Shown here piece after piece: positions 13,101 through 23,506 of a stretch of 64,000 nucleotides of DNA. The first letter of the stretch is position 1. Each line of letters opens with the position of its first letter. The DNA is taken from assembly GCA_037783415.1 (NCBI GenBank), contig JAZGTN010000094.1, forward strand, positions 3,534,001-3,598,000, written 5' to 3'. Source of the DNA: Leptasterias polaris. Taxonomy: Eukaryota; Echinodermata; Asteroidea; Forcipulatida; Asteriidae. The position numbers were made by a program, and so were the translations under genes. Under the pieces are notes generated by a model that made no database searches, was not told where the DNA came from, and was given only the letters and a program-made list of their open reading frames with translations.

Positions 13101-15467
13101 TATTTACCTGTGTACTGGTTATATCGCGCAATCTTAACAGAACTTTGAATGCTGTCGCAAAACAGTGATTTTGTGCCAGCAAAACACCTGTTCTCGTTAA
13201 AAGAGAGAGAGAGTTTAAACACTGCAATGGAGTCTCTTTTGAATAGCTCATCAGAAGTTATTTCTCTCATTGAGAGAGATGCATCATCGGTTCCGAGCCA
13301 CATAAACTGTTCTTCAATGGAAGATCTGGATTCAAGGAACTCCACAAATCCATATATCAATAGGAGGAGTCTATTCGTTATTGATATTGCACTTTCAGCA
13401 CCTGTGCTCCTCCTGTTGTCTGCCACCGATCTCTGGATTCTCATCACGATCGCGCTGAAGAGGCAGCTGCACAGTTATTCAAACTACTTCTTGGCCAATC
13501 TTGTCTTCAGCGAGCTTCTTTATGTATTCGTCTCGGTGCCCCTGGAGTCCTTTGTGCTGGGAGTGACCGGGAAACACCAGCTCAGTTGTGACGGTAACAT
13601 GTACTTCATTTTGATCACCTGCAGTGTGTACTGTGGCTATTTCCACTGTGCGGTTTGCTTTTCAGTGGACAAGTACATCAAGATTTCACGACCATTAAAG
13701 TATGTGACCATAGTAACGGGAAGAATCTGCGTTATCTTCATCACGATGGCATGGGTCTCTGCATGGGTTTTCGGTAGTGCCATAACAGTTTATTCGATTT
13801 CAAATCCAGAGTGTCAACTCAAGGCCAGGCGTAGTTTTTCCAGTGCAATGAAGCGGACATTTCTCATTGTCAACAATACCGTTGCTTTGGCGTCGATTGC
13901 AGTCATCACCGCTTTGAACGCGGCCATAATATGCATTGCCAGGTACCAAACGCGGGCTGTCGCGCAGCAGGCCCGAGACGGGAACCAGCGAGAGTCCAGC
14001 AAGAGCAAGCGTTACTTTGGACGATTCCTGTGGTCCTTCGTCCTTGTCTGGCTACCCCCTATCATCGTCAATGACTGCTTACATTTGAGTGGGCCAGCAG
14101 ATAATCTAGAATGGTACTTGGTGGCTAAGGTGGTCATGAAGAATCTTGGGTTGTTTCAGATGTTCTATGGGACCATCGTGATGATCCTTCTACAGGAGCA
14201 ATTTAAAGATGTGCTGAAAAGCAACTGGCAGTCCCTGAAGAAGAAGCTCCACATCTAACCTGTAAATACTAAAGAATAGTAGCTAAGCAGAATAAAAATT
14301 AACCTTGAAGCCATCCAATCCGTAGCCTGATTCACCTTGGTTTGGATGGACCGGTCTGGGCTCAATTTCAATGTGTACCAATCTTATTTGCAAAGTAATG
14401 TCACAGTATAAATCATTATGGCAATGTTGACAATTCATCTTGTGATGAATCTTCTGATACCGAGCCAATTTCACATGGAGAAAAGGTTAATCTTGAAGCA
14501 AGCTGGTATTTTTATTGCTGTAGCAATCCCATTGTGATGAGAAAGATTAAAGATTTATCTGAACTCTTTGTGAAGTCAATTAAGCCATGAGTTTGATTTT
14601 TCAAAAAGCGCTGAGATTGATTAGCCAATGAATCAATGTAAGCATAATGTGATGTCTTAATACTACAGATCTCCATGGCCATACGTAGTGCAAACTCATC
14701 ACTTAGATGAGATCAAGCCCAGAGTTAAGATTTCTTGTTTATAAAAAGGGAGTTTTCAAAAATCGCCGTGGTAGTTTTTATTCTGACATTACATTTTGCT
14801 TAATAACCCACTAAGATTTTTGTGAATCTAATCATAGTCATCAATCTTCAATATGCAGCAATTTCTTTCCACTTTTTAGGATTAAAAATGGTATGTTTCT
14901 TTTAAAAAGAACTTGAAAATAACAAGGTTATGGCAAAAATAAACTGCTACCCAAAACAATTGCCTTGGGTGCTGCAGGGTTTATCTGCGAGCATAGTGTT
15001 TTGAGTTTACCATCAGGCCAGGTGATCCCCTGGCTGCCGCTTCCCAGGTTGTATTGTATACTTGGGTGTGATCCCTGGCTACATGGCGGCTAACGGTTGT
15101 TTGGCTTCTGACTGGCACCCTCGAACAAAGAAATTGACAAATCCGGAGACAAATCCGGAGGTCGTTGGTTTGAATCCCGCTCTAGTCAATTTCCTTTGTT
15201 CAACCCCAAACATAAGTATATTTGTAATAGTTTGGTGGTTTGGTAGTATAGATATGTTTCGTTAATCTGTTCGTTCCCCCCCCCCCCCCCCCCCCCCCCC
15301 CCCCGCTTTTTCTTGTGCAGGTATTTGGCTTCATTGCTTCTCTGGCCTACTTGATCGAAATCTTCTTCGCCATCCGAGCCTGGAAGAAGAGCATCATAGC
15401 CGATACGCTGAGAATGGTAGAGGCAGAGAGAATGCAGAACACCGGACAGTTAGAGAATGGACTATAG
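4062..15467 (+). CDS. MARVEL-domain four-pass membrane protein (plasmolipin/MAL/CMTM-like), gene 1, four exons
   Basis: Joined exons 4062-4172, 11005-11181, 11478-11576 and 15321-15467 give 177 residues. All introns are GT-AG and phase 0 (6832, 296 and 3744 bp). Predicted membrane segments lie at about residues 30-50, 66-86, 97-117 and 124-147, with a short N-terminal tail, an acidic first outer loop (PDKSPDESSYW) and a basic, charged C-tail (RAWKKS onward). The PEGIL motif before TM1, the IPW motif before TM3 and the VFGFIASL start of TM4 match the plasmolipin/MAL/CMTM layout, and the length is typical. Known members organise membrane domains and vesicle traffic; the specific role here is unknown. 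The start is the first ATG of a 37-codon opening exon that splices in frame. A GPCR gene lies within intron 3. The exon structure matches the opposite-strand paralogue at 59573-63647. Orthology to a named vertebrate gene is not claimed. Confidence 0.85.
4352..5098. mobile_element. ~750 bp near-perfect palindrome (foldback-type element) in intron 1 of gene 1
   Basis: The left arm starts aggtttgttccgctat (4352) and the right arm ends with its complement (5098). Matching landmarks (4441/4994, 4645/4792 and 4690/4748) give a centre near 4718 and a loop of about 25 bp. Mismatches and small indels are few, so the insertion or duplication is recent or the arms are being corrected against each other. 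The near-identical open frames on the two strands (4427-4654 and 4814-5008) are mirror images of one sequence. No transposase is present. Confidence 0.85.
5099..9148. other. Intron 1 of gene 1, middle part
   Basis: Mostly AT-rich. It includes a 10-bp G run near 5290 and a 38-bp tandem duplication (acctcttcacaaattgccat at about 6970 and 7008). A diverged copy of the acaggcctgg MITE lies at about 7450-7612, opposite in orientation to the intact copy at 25672. No coding exon was found. Confidence 0.5.
8393..8576. mobile_element. MITE of the gggccCAATTTCATagagc family
   Basis: The termini ggaccaagtttcataagc and agctctatgaaattgggccc are inverted repeats about 180 bp apart. The interior carries ttaagcag/gcttaagc motifs shared with 16211-16403 and 56333-56576. 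The target duplication is not clear. Confidence 0.55.
9149..9535 (+). mobile_element. TTAA-type MITE, copy 1
   Basis: Starts aggcagggtgtacttttggt, ends accaaaggtaaaccctccct, and has the family signature taattgtcaaagaccagta. A short central hairpin (gcttcatgcctgaagc) is present. Flanks resemble TTAA but are mutated (TGAA/TTTA). An inverted, truncated relative of this locus and its left flank lies at about 12450-12565. Confidence 0.7.
11005..11181 (+). CDS. Gene 1 coding exon 2
   Basis: Codes residues 38-96: the rest of TM1, the acidic loop and TM2, ending in IPWSVL. The acceptor is CTGCAG before 11005 and the donor is GTAAGG at 11182. A run of 25 C residues starts 32 bp after the exon. Confidence 0.85.
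11478..11576 (+). CDS. Gene 1 coding exon 3
   Basis: Codes residues 97-129 (EIVYCAAACLLLL... to ...VLVISA), which is TM3 and the start of TM4. The acceptor is CTCGTAG and the donor GTAAGT, both in phase 0. Confidence 0.85.
12050..12815 (+). repeat. Direct repeat pair in intron 3 of gene 1
   Basis: About 65 bp beginning ctaataatggagtaatttg occurs at 12052 and again at about 12751 in the same orientation, in both cases running on to cttgtcaatcaga. The function or origin is unknown. Confidence 0.5.
13149..14258 (+). CDS. Intronless rhodopsin-class GPCR nested in intron 3 of gene 1
   Basis: One open frame of 369 residues. Membrane segments are at about 75-103, 111-135, 148-173, 192-212, 238-263, 290-309 and 325-348. 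The N-tail has three N-glycosylation sequons (N32, N53, N64); C147 and C222 can form the usual loop disulfide. TM3 ends SVDKYIKISRPLKY, so DRY reads DKY. TM4 has W202 and TM6 has WLPP at 301-304. D94 sits where TM1 normally has Asn, and E122 where TM2 normally has Asp. NPxxY is not recognisable: by spacing from F352 it reads GTIVM. TM5 lacks its proline. This looks like a lineage-specific, possibly chemosensory receptor of the single-exon type expanded in echinoderms; the ligand is unknown. M27 (13227) is an alternative start, and a good acceptor (TATTTCTAG, 13008) suggests a 5' UTR exon. It lies on the same strand as its host gene. Confidence 0.88.
   Translation: MLSQNSDFVPAKHLFSLKERESLNTAMESLLNSSSEVISLIERDASSVPSHINCSSMEDLDSRNSTNPYINRRSLFVIDIALSAPVLLLLSATDLWILITIALKRQLHSYSNYFLANLVFSELLYVFVSVPLESFVLGVTGKHQLSCDGNMYFILITCSVYCGYFHCAVCFSVDKYIKISRPLKYVTIVTGRICVIFITMAWVSAWVFGSAITVYSISNPECQLKARRSFSSAMKRTFLIVNNTVALASIAVITALNAAIICIARYQTRAVAQQARDGNQRESSKSKRYFGRFLWSFVLVWLPPIIVNDCLHLSGPADNLEWYLVAKVVMKNLGLFQMFYGTIVMILLQEQFKDVLKSNWQSLKKKLHI
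14291..14296 (+). promoter_or_regulatory. Poly(A) signal of the nested GPCR
   Basis: AATAAA, 32 bp after the GPCR stop codon. It lies inside intron 3 of the MARVEL host gene, so using it from the host promoter would truncate the host transcript. Function is inferred. Confidence 0.45.
14297..15000. other. Intron 3 of gene 1 after the GPCR
   Basis: Diverged relatives of the gtcgatttcac MITE family (gtcacagtataaatcatta... and surrounding hairpins) occur at 14320-14720. No coding exon was found. Confidence 0.4.
15005..15225 (+). mobile_element. SINE copy with internal tRNA-like part (rearranged)
   Basis: The 5' part (ggtgatcccctggctgccgc ... ctggctacatggcggc) matches the minus-strand element at 35922-36202. 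The tRNA-like 3' part retains only ggtcgttggtttgaatcccg (B box) and the ctctagtcaatttc tail; the A-box half is replaced by a duplicated aaatccggag. It sits about 100 bp before the last exon of gene 1. Confidence 0.65.
15321..15467 (+). CDS. Gene 1 coding exon 4 with stop
   Basis: Codes residues 130-177 (VFGFIASLAYLIEIFF onward) and ends in TAG. The acceptor is TTCTTGTGCAG, directly preceded by a 29-base C homopolymer (15276-15304) that extends the polypyrimidine tract. The C-tail is rich in charged residues. Confidence 0.85.
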   Translation, partial: VFGFIASLAYLIEIFFAIRAWKKSIIADTLRMVEAERMQNTGQLENGL

Positions 15468-15950
15468 GAGGTCAGACTCATGCAAAGGGTCAAGGGTCAA
15501 CCAGAGGCAAGATCAAGCGGATGACCATTTCTCCATGGGAATATTTCTTTATTTTGTGTTCAGATTACAAGCCAATTGAGGTTATTAGAATGTTGGTGCT
15601 TTTGCGGTTATACTTTCCTTTCAACCTTTTTACCTTGAGCATTGAACTTGATACTTAGCATTGTGGACAGAAATTAAGAAACAGGATTGGTGTAGCACCA
15701 TGTAAGGAAGTTTTCAAAGAGCAAACTGATCAACACTTTTAAGTTGTTTTACCGAGGGCCAATTTCATAAAGCCTGTCAAGCAGACATTTTCTGCGTATA
15801 CAGCGGCTGTTGGCACAGTCTCTATTTGTTCATAACCACTGCTTACCGTGTAAGCAAAGAAAAGGGCATGCCAACTTTCCAGCAGTTCTTAAAAGCAAGT
15901 GAGTGCAATGCATGAAACAATAAAACTTTTTTGTGAACACACTTTCAAAT
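15468..15950 (+). other. Likely 3' UTR of gene 1 with poly(A) signal
   Basis: The first good AATAAA after the gene 1 stop is at 15919-15924, giving a 3' UTR of about 470 bp. MITE-like sequence beginning near 15754 (ccaatttcataaagc) lies within it, so a repeat may supply part of the UTR. The transcript end is inferred. Confidence 0.45.
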
Positions 15951-16870
15951 CTTATCGATCGTTTATGCAAATTTGCTTTTGCATAATATTTCTGTTTTGA
16001 AAAGCATACAAATTGCTATCAGAAAACACCTTGGGCCCAGGTATAAGCCATGATCTGGGCCGTGGAGTGTCCAAATTGGCTATATAGAAATAAGGCTTCA
16101 AACTTATGTCCACTTCATCCCTGTAATTACATTTTAAACAGCATTTTCAAAAGACACCCAGACGTCCCTCTGGTGTACGTTACTCTATTTAGCCATTTCA
16201 ACACCAGCTGTGCCCAAGTTCATAGAGCTGCTTAAGCACAAAAAAGTAGATAAGCACAACAAAAATTATGCTTACCAGAATAAGGTTACCAGCCAAACTA
16301 CCATTTCACATATACCATTATTGTGACTGGTACCCTGCTGAGTCATTTTCAAGTGGCAGACAATTTTTAAGCATCATTTTCTGCTTAAGCAGGTATTTCC
16401 ACTCGACAAGCTTGCTTTTTGGAGAAGCCCGCCGCTTAATCGTATATGGGTTTTTTTTATACCGTCTGTAAATCTTTTTTTTTTTTTTGGATTAAGTGGA
16501 AATAAATTGATTGATTGAGTGATGAAAACATGGTGCTGCAGCATCCTCCGTGCATTCTTAAATTCTGTTCATACACAATGCGATCTTCACAGCTTACTTG
16601 CACGCTCTGCATAATCAAAACTAGCTCATTCTTAGTACATAATAGTGTTGCCCAAACAAATCAAGGCATGTGTATGCCCTATGCGTGGTCAAACCGAAGA
16701 AATTGTAAAAACTTTTCTTCATTAGCATTGCTGACACAGAAAATATAAGCGCGAGTTTAAGTTTGCATTTCATTTTCACACATACACGCGTAGCTTTAGT
16801 GCGTATTAAATGTTATAATTATGTACTTTAGTACGAGCATCTTGTTCACTAATCGCATTGCAGGCTGTGG
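15951..16870. other. Intergenic DNA with MITE fragments
   Basis: A MITE-like segment (aagttcatagagctgcttaagc to cattttctgcttaagcag) lies at about 16211-16403; the rest is unremarkable. Confidence 0.45.
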
Positions 16871-17049
16871 GTATGCACCCATAGTGGGTATGCACCCATA
16901 TGCACCCATAGTGGGTATGCACCCATAGTGGGTATGCACCCATAGTGGGTATGCACCCATAGTGGGTATGCACCCATAGTGGGTATGCACCCATAGTGGG
17001 TATGCACCCATAGTGGTATATGCACCCATAGTGGTATATGCACCCATAG
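16869..17049 (+). repeat. 17-bp minisatellite, 11 copies
   Basis: Unit cacccatagtgggtatg; cacccata starts every 17 bp (one 10-bp and two 18-bp spacings). Each unit contains ccca-tag-tggg, so the array can form small hairpins. The period is not a multiple of three, so every frame cycles through the same 17-residue pattern and stays open on the minus strand. There are no spacers, so this is not a CRISPR. Confidence 0.9.
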
Positions 17050-20000
17050 CGTGTCTGAACCAGTCCTTATACTTTTCTGTTTGGTTCAATTAGCTCAATG
17101 TAATTTTAATATGACTTCTATAGACGATGTGACCTCTGACGTCATTTGAAAATCATAACATGATGCGCGCGCATGTCGCCGGGCAAAACCTTTGTGTACT
17201 TGACAGCCAGCTAGAAAGTACATGCAATATTACCATGACTACGCGTCTTTTTGCCCGGCGGAACATGACTTGGACAACAGACTTGTCAACAGAGGGCGGT
17301 TTGAATGTAAACAGAGGTCGCATCGTCTATACTATAACTCACTGCATCTCTTTGGAACTCCTTGCCTTGTGTATGTTTCCCTCCATCCTACAATCTAGAC
17401 TGTTTCAAGAGGAATATCCATTCCTACCTTCAGTTCCCCTGAGTTATTTTCATCTTAAAATGATTTCTCCTTGAAGCTTACCATGAGTGTCTTTTAGCTT
17501 TGTTTTTGGCTAATTTGCATTTAAATAAATTTACATAACATAATAATGATAGTAATAATAATAATAATGGATACGTAATTTGAACAACTTTTGTATTCAA
17601 CTTGATGGACACTGTGTTCTTCAACAGGAATTTCCTATGTAGAACGAACAGCTTTGAAGTGCTTTTTGTGTGTGTGGCATTCTGCAGATAACAGAGGGCA
17701 GAAAATCATATTTATATACAAAAAAATACTTTCAAAGCAGTTCATTCTATCGTTGATCCAGCTACGGCAACACAAATAGTCTTCATTATCCATGTTGTCA
17801 TTTCGGTGCATGTTCAAAATTGTTCAAAACCATTACACATTGTGAGTATAATGACATCAGAAGCAAGTCTATTTTTGTAAACAAAATACTACATAGTGCC
17901 ATAGAAAAGTGAGCCTGGCCACTTCCTTCTTTTCACTTAAAATGTTTGCATATATCTGTTAATGGTTGTACTACTAACTAACTAGAGTATAAGAATTTAG
18001 TAACTTTGTTTTTCTCGCTTACAAAGTTGCATGTTGGTTGCATTACTAACTGGTTGGTATGGTATTAGAAAAAGTATGCTCTATTGCTTTAAACAATATA
18101 TCAGGTTCAGAAAGTCTACATATTGTATAAAGTGTACATTTCTTTATATTGTATAATATGAAATTATCAAACGTAATCATTATCATAATATTAACTAGTT
18201 GGTACGAGAATTGGGTAATTTTTGTTTTCTTCTTCACACTTACAAAGTTGAATGCTGTGATGATCGCATTATTAACTAGTTGGTATCAGAGCATGTATGG
18301 ACCCATGATCTAAAATGCTTTAAACAATATATCAGGTTCAGAAAGTCTACATATTGTATAAAGTGTAAATTTCTTTTTTATTGTACATGAAATTAATATA
18401 TCATTAGTCGTAATTGATTTGTTTATTTGAAGTTATAAACACTGATTGTGTGGTATCAGTGCTACAAGGTTGTATAATTCGATGGATAAAATGATTGTCT
18501 CATGTGCAATTGAATGGGTGCAATCATTGGAATGGTGTGCACAGTACAATTTGTTTCACTTAGTATATGATTCTACATCTATTCAAGTTTATTTCTTTCC
18601 AAAATACGCCAAAATATTTCATGACAAATCGATGTAGGATAATAAGTGATCCGAATGGTTTTGCGATCCAACGCCTTCCCCAATGACCTTAATCTAATAA
18701 AACAACATGTTTTTGAATTGCCCTGTGTGGCCAAATGATTGCTTGTGGGCAACTTATTCACATGGTTCATGAATAATTATGGATGACTTATTCAAATTCC
18801 TTGATAAATTTCAATAATTATTCAAAAACAATTAATGCCTCTGAAGTTTGTCGTTCACACACCTTCTCTCGATCCAGTTGCACTCACAGGAGTCTCACCG
18901 CACAGTCACTATCGTGTGATCTGATTGGCTATCGCTCAAAAGTAGTGGTGCCCTCTGTTGCCAATCACGTTTTAGAAAATGAGACATTCAATTTATGACA
19001 GCCTGAATTTGTTTGCAGATAAGTTATGATTACACCAATGTTACAACTCATCATACAACCTTGTACTCTTGCGATAAATTAAATAGAATTGTGCCTTGAA
19101 TTTTGGACCCCCCCCCCCAATTTTATTTTTATGGGTGATGAGGGGTTCATCAGGGTCCAGCCTTTTGATGAGTAGCCTAAGCCTCTGCTGCTGGTATTTT
19201 TGGAATTTGACCATCTCAGTGTTGTTTATGGGGCCTCTGGGAACTTGTAAGCTAGGCCCTTGAATTTTGGACACCCCCCCCCCCCCCAATTTTATTTGTA
19301 CTTATTGCAACTAAGCATTATTCATTCATACAGCGGGTAACACCATGTAAGTGGAGAATGCTAACTGTAAGCGTATAATTTAGCGGTAAGCAGAGATATG
19401 GCCCAGATGGTTGGACTTTCATATTTCATGTTTTAATTTGTATAAAAATAGTATTCTGCATAGAAACTGTTTTTCAATTAAAAAAGAAACAAATGATTGT
19501 TTTGGTGAATAGAAACTGCAACTTCACTTCTTGTTTGTTCTTTTTTTTATTTGTGTCTGAGATTGAATTACTTATGCTTGTTTGTTTGGGTGTTCGGTCT
19601 AATTTTGTTTATGGATTTTGGGGGGTAAATGTTTGTTGATCAGGGAAATTGAGTTTAGTAACCTTCCTTCTTCAAACATTTTACAGATAAATATAAAACA
19701 ACTGTAAACAGAAACAGGAATTTTATGAACCCCTTAAAAACATGAAACTAAAAGGAGTAACTATAGACCATGTGACCTGTGACATCACATGTTTACAAAA
19801 GAGCCACAGAGCCTGGACTTCCCGGTCCTGCAGGCACATTTGTACACAGCTCAATGGAAGAATACAACAAATCTTATGTTTTATAGAGAGTGCACTGTCT
19901 GATTTTTCTCAACTTTTGATATGACGAAAGGGGGGGACATCTCAAAAGCTGTACAGCTGTTGCTTTTGTAAATTTTGAATTTATGTGAAAATTATGACAC

Positions 20001-21200
20001 AAAATGTAAATTTTCGCATATAGCCTGTGTAGTATATTGCCCGGCAGGAAAACGCTTTAGAATGTACAAGGTCACCACTCTGTAAACGAAGATAACACTG
20101 GTCTATAGATGGAGGAAGAATATAAGAAGAACCATTAACCAACAACCATTAACCAAACTGGATGGTGGCATCGTTCGTCTGGCCAGCTGTGATCCAACTG
20201 CTACACGATGGCTGCTGGACTTGGACCTCGACATTTGACATCTGATTCGTTGTTGCATACGAGAGAAGAAGAAACCAACAATAGTATATACTTCATGGAT
20301 GCAGACAATGCATCATTACTTAAAATAAAGGAGCAATTAAATAAAAGGAATAGTCAAAAGTTCAATCCACTAAGAACCTGGCTTTTCCAAAGTGCTTAAA
20401 ATAATAAATAAACAGAAAAACAATGACTGAAAATATCAAAATTGCAAAGTTGGGTTGGAAGGTCACTACTATGACTGAAAATATTACATTACAAAATGGT
20501 ATTATAAAGATGTGTTTAAAAAGGGGAGAGGTTTCCAGCACATGCACCCTCGGCCAGATCATCAGCATCTTTGCCGTTAATTAAAATAAATTATAAACAA
20601 TTAAAAAAAGTTGTGAAACATTAACAATGAACATCACAACAGAGGAGAGGTTTCCAGCACATAACACTGGCCATAAAAAAAAACAATCAATGCAATGCAG
20701 TCTCGTGATTTGGGTCCGAAAGGTATATTATTAGCAAATTGCTTAGTTCGAAGTTTAAGAATTAGGTTAGGCGAGCTGTGTTTATATGAACACCTAGTAG
20801 CTCCAATCGTTTCTGAAATATCATCTATATTATATATCCCAGTTGGCATGAGATATGCTTAAAGAAATCATATTAAAGAGGATGTCGGTGTACAAAAAGG
20901 GAGTAAATTTGAGGGTTTTAATTTAGTGCCGCCACATAAGTTTAAAAAAAGTTAAATCCAAAATAATATGCATTAACAATTTAAAATAAAAAAAAGTGTA
21001 AACACCATTAATTAAAAGAGTTTTGAATCTCTTAGTAGTTTTGAACATCAATAAAACTAGTTTTCTGCTAGTTTTGAACCTAAATAGTCATAATTTAAAA
21101 AAACCCTTCATGAGAAAACAAACACATTCAAGAGTGATTTCCTAAGCCGTTATTTTACACAGAGAGTTGCACCCACAATATGATTATATTCTTAGACGTG
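17050..21200. other. Intergenic DNA with small duplications
   Basis: Contains a 231-bp-spaced direct repeat (gctttaaacaatatatcagg at 18086 and 18317), a repeated gaattttggac plus C-run segment (about 19097 and 19261), gaggtttccagcacat twice (about 20527 and 20646) and a TAA microsatellite near 17550. No exon-like structure was found. Confidence 0.5.
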
Positions 21201-21206
21201 GAGTCC

Positions 21207-21600
21207 CCATACACTGTGCACAAGTAATGCGTACAGGAATATCACCATATCCGCGGTTCAGAGCACCGGAATTTTTACCGGCCCACTCCATTACACTGTG
21301 CACAAGCAATGGTCACAGGAATATGCCCATATCACGGGTCCACCCGGTCCATACACTGTGCACAAACAATGGGCACAGGAATATACCCATATCACGGGTC
21401 CACCCCGGCCCATACACTGTGCACAAGCAATGGGCACAGGAATATGCCCATATCACGGATCCACCCCGGCCCATACACTGTGCACAAGCAATGGGCACAG
21501 GAATATGTCCATATTACGGGTCCACCCCGGCCCATACACTGTGCACAAGCAATGGGCACAGGAATATGCCCATATCACGGATCCACAAGGCTCCATAGGC
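21207..21600 (+). repeat. 61-bp tandem array, about 5 good plus 1-2 degenerate copies
   Basis: Unit catacactgtgcacaagcaa ... cacgggtccaccccggcc. The spacing is 61 bp (once 60). The first copy is degenerate. The unit has no stops in several frames, which produces overlapping open frames of 60-143 codons on both strands; these are artefacts of the repeat. Confidence 0.88.
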
Positions 21601-21852
21601 CGTGTACAAAATAATCGTGTAGGAAATCGCCCATATCCTGGGTCAAAACGGAAATTTTTCACGGTGGGGGTTTGCAATCTTTTGGATTTATGACAAAAAT
21701 AAGTACTGTCCGGGGAAAGGGAAAGACGGAGAAGTCATTTTATGGCTTTTAAGGGGTTCACTACACATATTTTAATAACTTTCTGAGACAATTGAATTTG
21801 CTTTCATTTTATTAAAAAACCCAGTTTTATATTTTTGTTGGTAATTATTAAA

Positions 21853-22210
21853 GGTATTATACAGGATTGGTAGAGCTGACAAAATAATCACAGACAGTGT
21901 TCATATTTTGTGTAATCAACCACATACATGAAATAACAAGCCTGTGAAAATTTGAGCTCAATTGGTCATCGAGGTCACGAGAAAATAGTGAAAAGAGAGA
22001 GACCTTATGTGTTTTCTGTTTTTCAAACATCGAGTTTATTATCACGCGTGATAAAAACTATTGTTTTACTCATTTCTCAGAAACGATAGCATTTTAGGCA
22101 GAAATATTTTAAGGAACCCTTTCTACCATAACTTACTTTAAATCATGTAAGTTATGTGTGAATCTGTGAACATTTGTGTTTTTCGATCTTACCAATAGTG
22201 TATAGGGCCT
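21853..22210 (+). mobile_element. TTAA-type MITE, copy 2
   Basis: Exact TTAA at 21849-21852 and 22211-22214. The ends are aggtattatacaggattggt and accaatagtgtatagggcct. The interior shares tgaaataacaagcctgtgaa and ttggtcatcgaggt with the other copies. Confidence 0.78.
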
Positions 22211-23506
22211 TTAAGTGGTTTGAAATCTCCATGCCTATTTGGATGTTTTTTCCAACTTTATCATGAGAAATCATGTTTTTTACTTCAAAAATTGTGTGTA
22301 CAAAAAAGGAGTGTTGGTTTTCAACGTTTTTTCAAAACACTTTTTTAAGGATCTTTTTAAAAGAGTCTCAAGTCGTATCGTTTCTGAAAATTTTGTGATT
22401 TTAGAAGAAATAGCGAAGAATAATTTTCATGGCTGCTTCAGATATACAATCTAAACAAGTGAAGCTTGTATAATTTATTCTTAAATACAGTTTTCATTAG
22501 TTTTGTTCATAAATTTAGAGTTGCTCAATTTTTTGTAATTGTTAGCATGCAGAGTTTGAAAATCACCTCTGCTTCTGTGGTTTCAATTTAGTGCCGCCAC
22601 CTTGTTTTGGTTTTGTTTTAAACTATAAATCCAAATGAGCATTTACAATTTTTGTTTTGTTTACAATTAATTAAAAGAGTAATGAATCTCTTAGCAGTTT
22701 TGAACATCTATAAAACTAGTTTTCTGCTAGTTTTGAACCTAAAAAGTCATAATTTAAACGCAGGACTTTGGTTTGTCGTACAAATTAATTACTGGAAATC
22801 CCCTCCCCCCTTTCCCGACCTCCTGTGCAAACGTTTGAAATCTTCACTTTTGACTTAATAAACATTACTAGGCCTATAATGTGATGTTTTTATGTTTTTA
22901 ACAACATTTTTTTATTACCACCATGTCAGATTATCTTATAAAAAATAGTAAATGGCGTAAAAATACAAAAAGGAACCAGTGGCTTAACTAAAGGGGCGGT
23001 GCATTCCCCCGCCTATTTGAAATCTGGCTTTTGGGGATTGGAAACTTCTAGAGTTTTAATATTATTTCGTTTTGACGCCAGATTATCTGGATTTTTTTGT
23101 GTAAATTACATAAAAATGCGCTGAAAAGGTTTTAAGAAAAGGGTCAAACGGAACATAGGCCAGAAGTGCCCCCTAAAAGTTTACCCTAACGGCGCTGACG
23201 GAAACTAGTTTTATTCTGCCAGAAATACCACCTAGGAAATAGGTGCACCCCCAATAAAAATTGTACTTTCTAGTTTTGTCTCTGCAATTCAAAGCAACAT
23301 GTCATGCCGCAATTCATGTGATACTTTTTTCTTGTTTATATCGGGGTTTGTAACTTAGATGCTAGAAACCTGTCCACGACCAACCAAAATGATGATTCTT
23401 CAAAATAGAACGAAATTGCTTTGTTATTCAAATGAGTTTAAATGCCGTGTTGTTTGATCATGTGACACGAGCAGCCGGTTGAACCGCTCATCATAATAAA
23501 CACAAA

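Larger units (their letters stand above)
20920..22750 (+). repeat. Direct repeat pair flanking the 61-bp array and a MITE
   Basis: About 170 bp beginning ttttaatttagtgccgccac and ending gaacctaaatagtcataatt occurs at about 20916-21095 and, diverged, at about 22585-22756 in the same orientation. Between them lie the 61-bp tandem array and a TTAA MITE. Confidence 0.6.

Noticed and set aside
13088..13447. 119-codon minus-strand frame
   Set aside because: Antisense shadow of the GPCR N-terminal coding region.
16796..17089. Minus-strand 97-codon frame of repeated MGAYPLWVHTHYGCI
   Set aside because: Translation of the 17-bp minisatellite; also rejected as a CRISPR array because there are no unique spacers.
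21167..21693. 143- and 131-codon overlapping open frames
   Set aside because: Products of a stop-free 61-bp repeat whose length is not a multiple of three.
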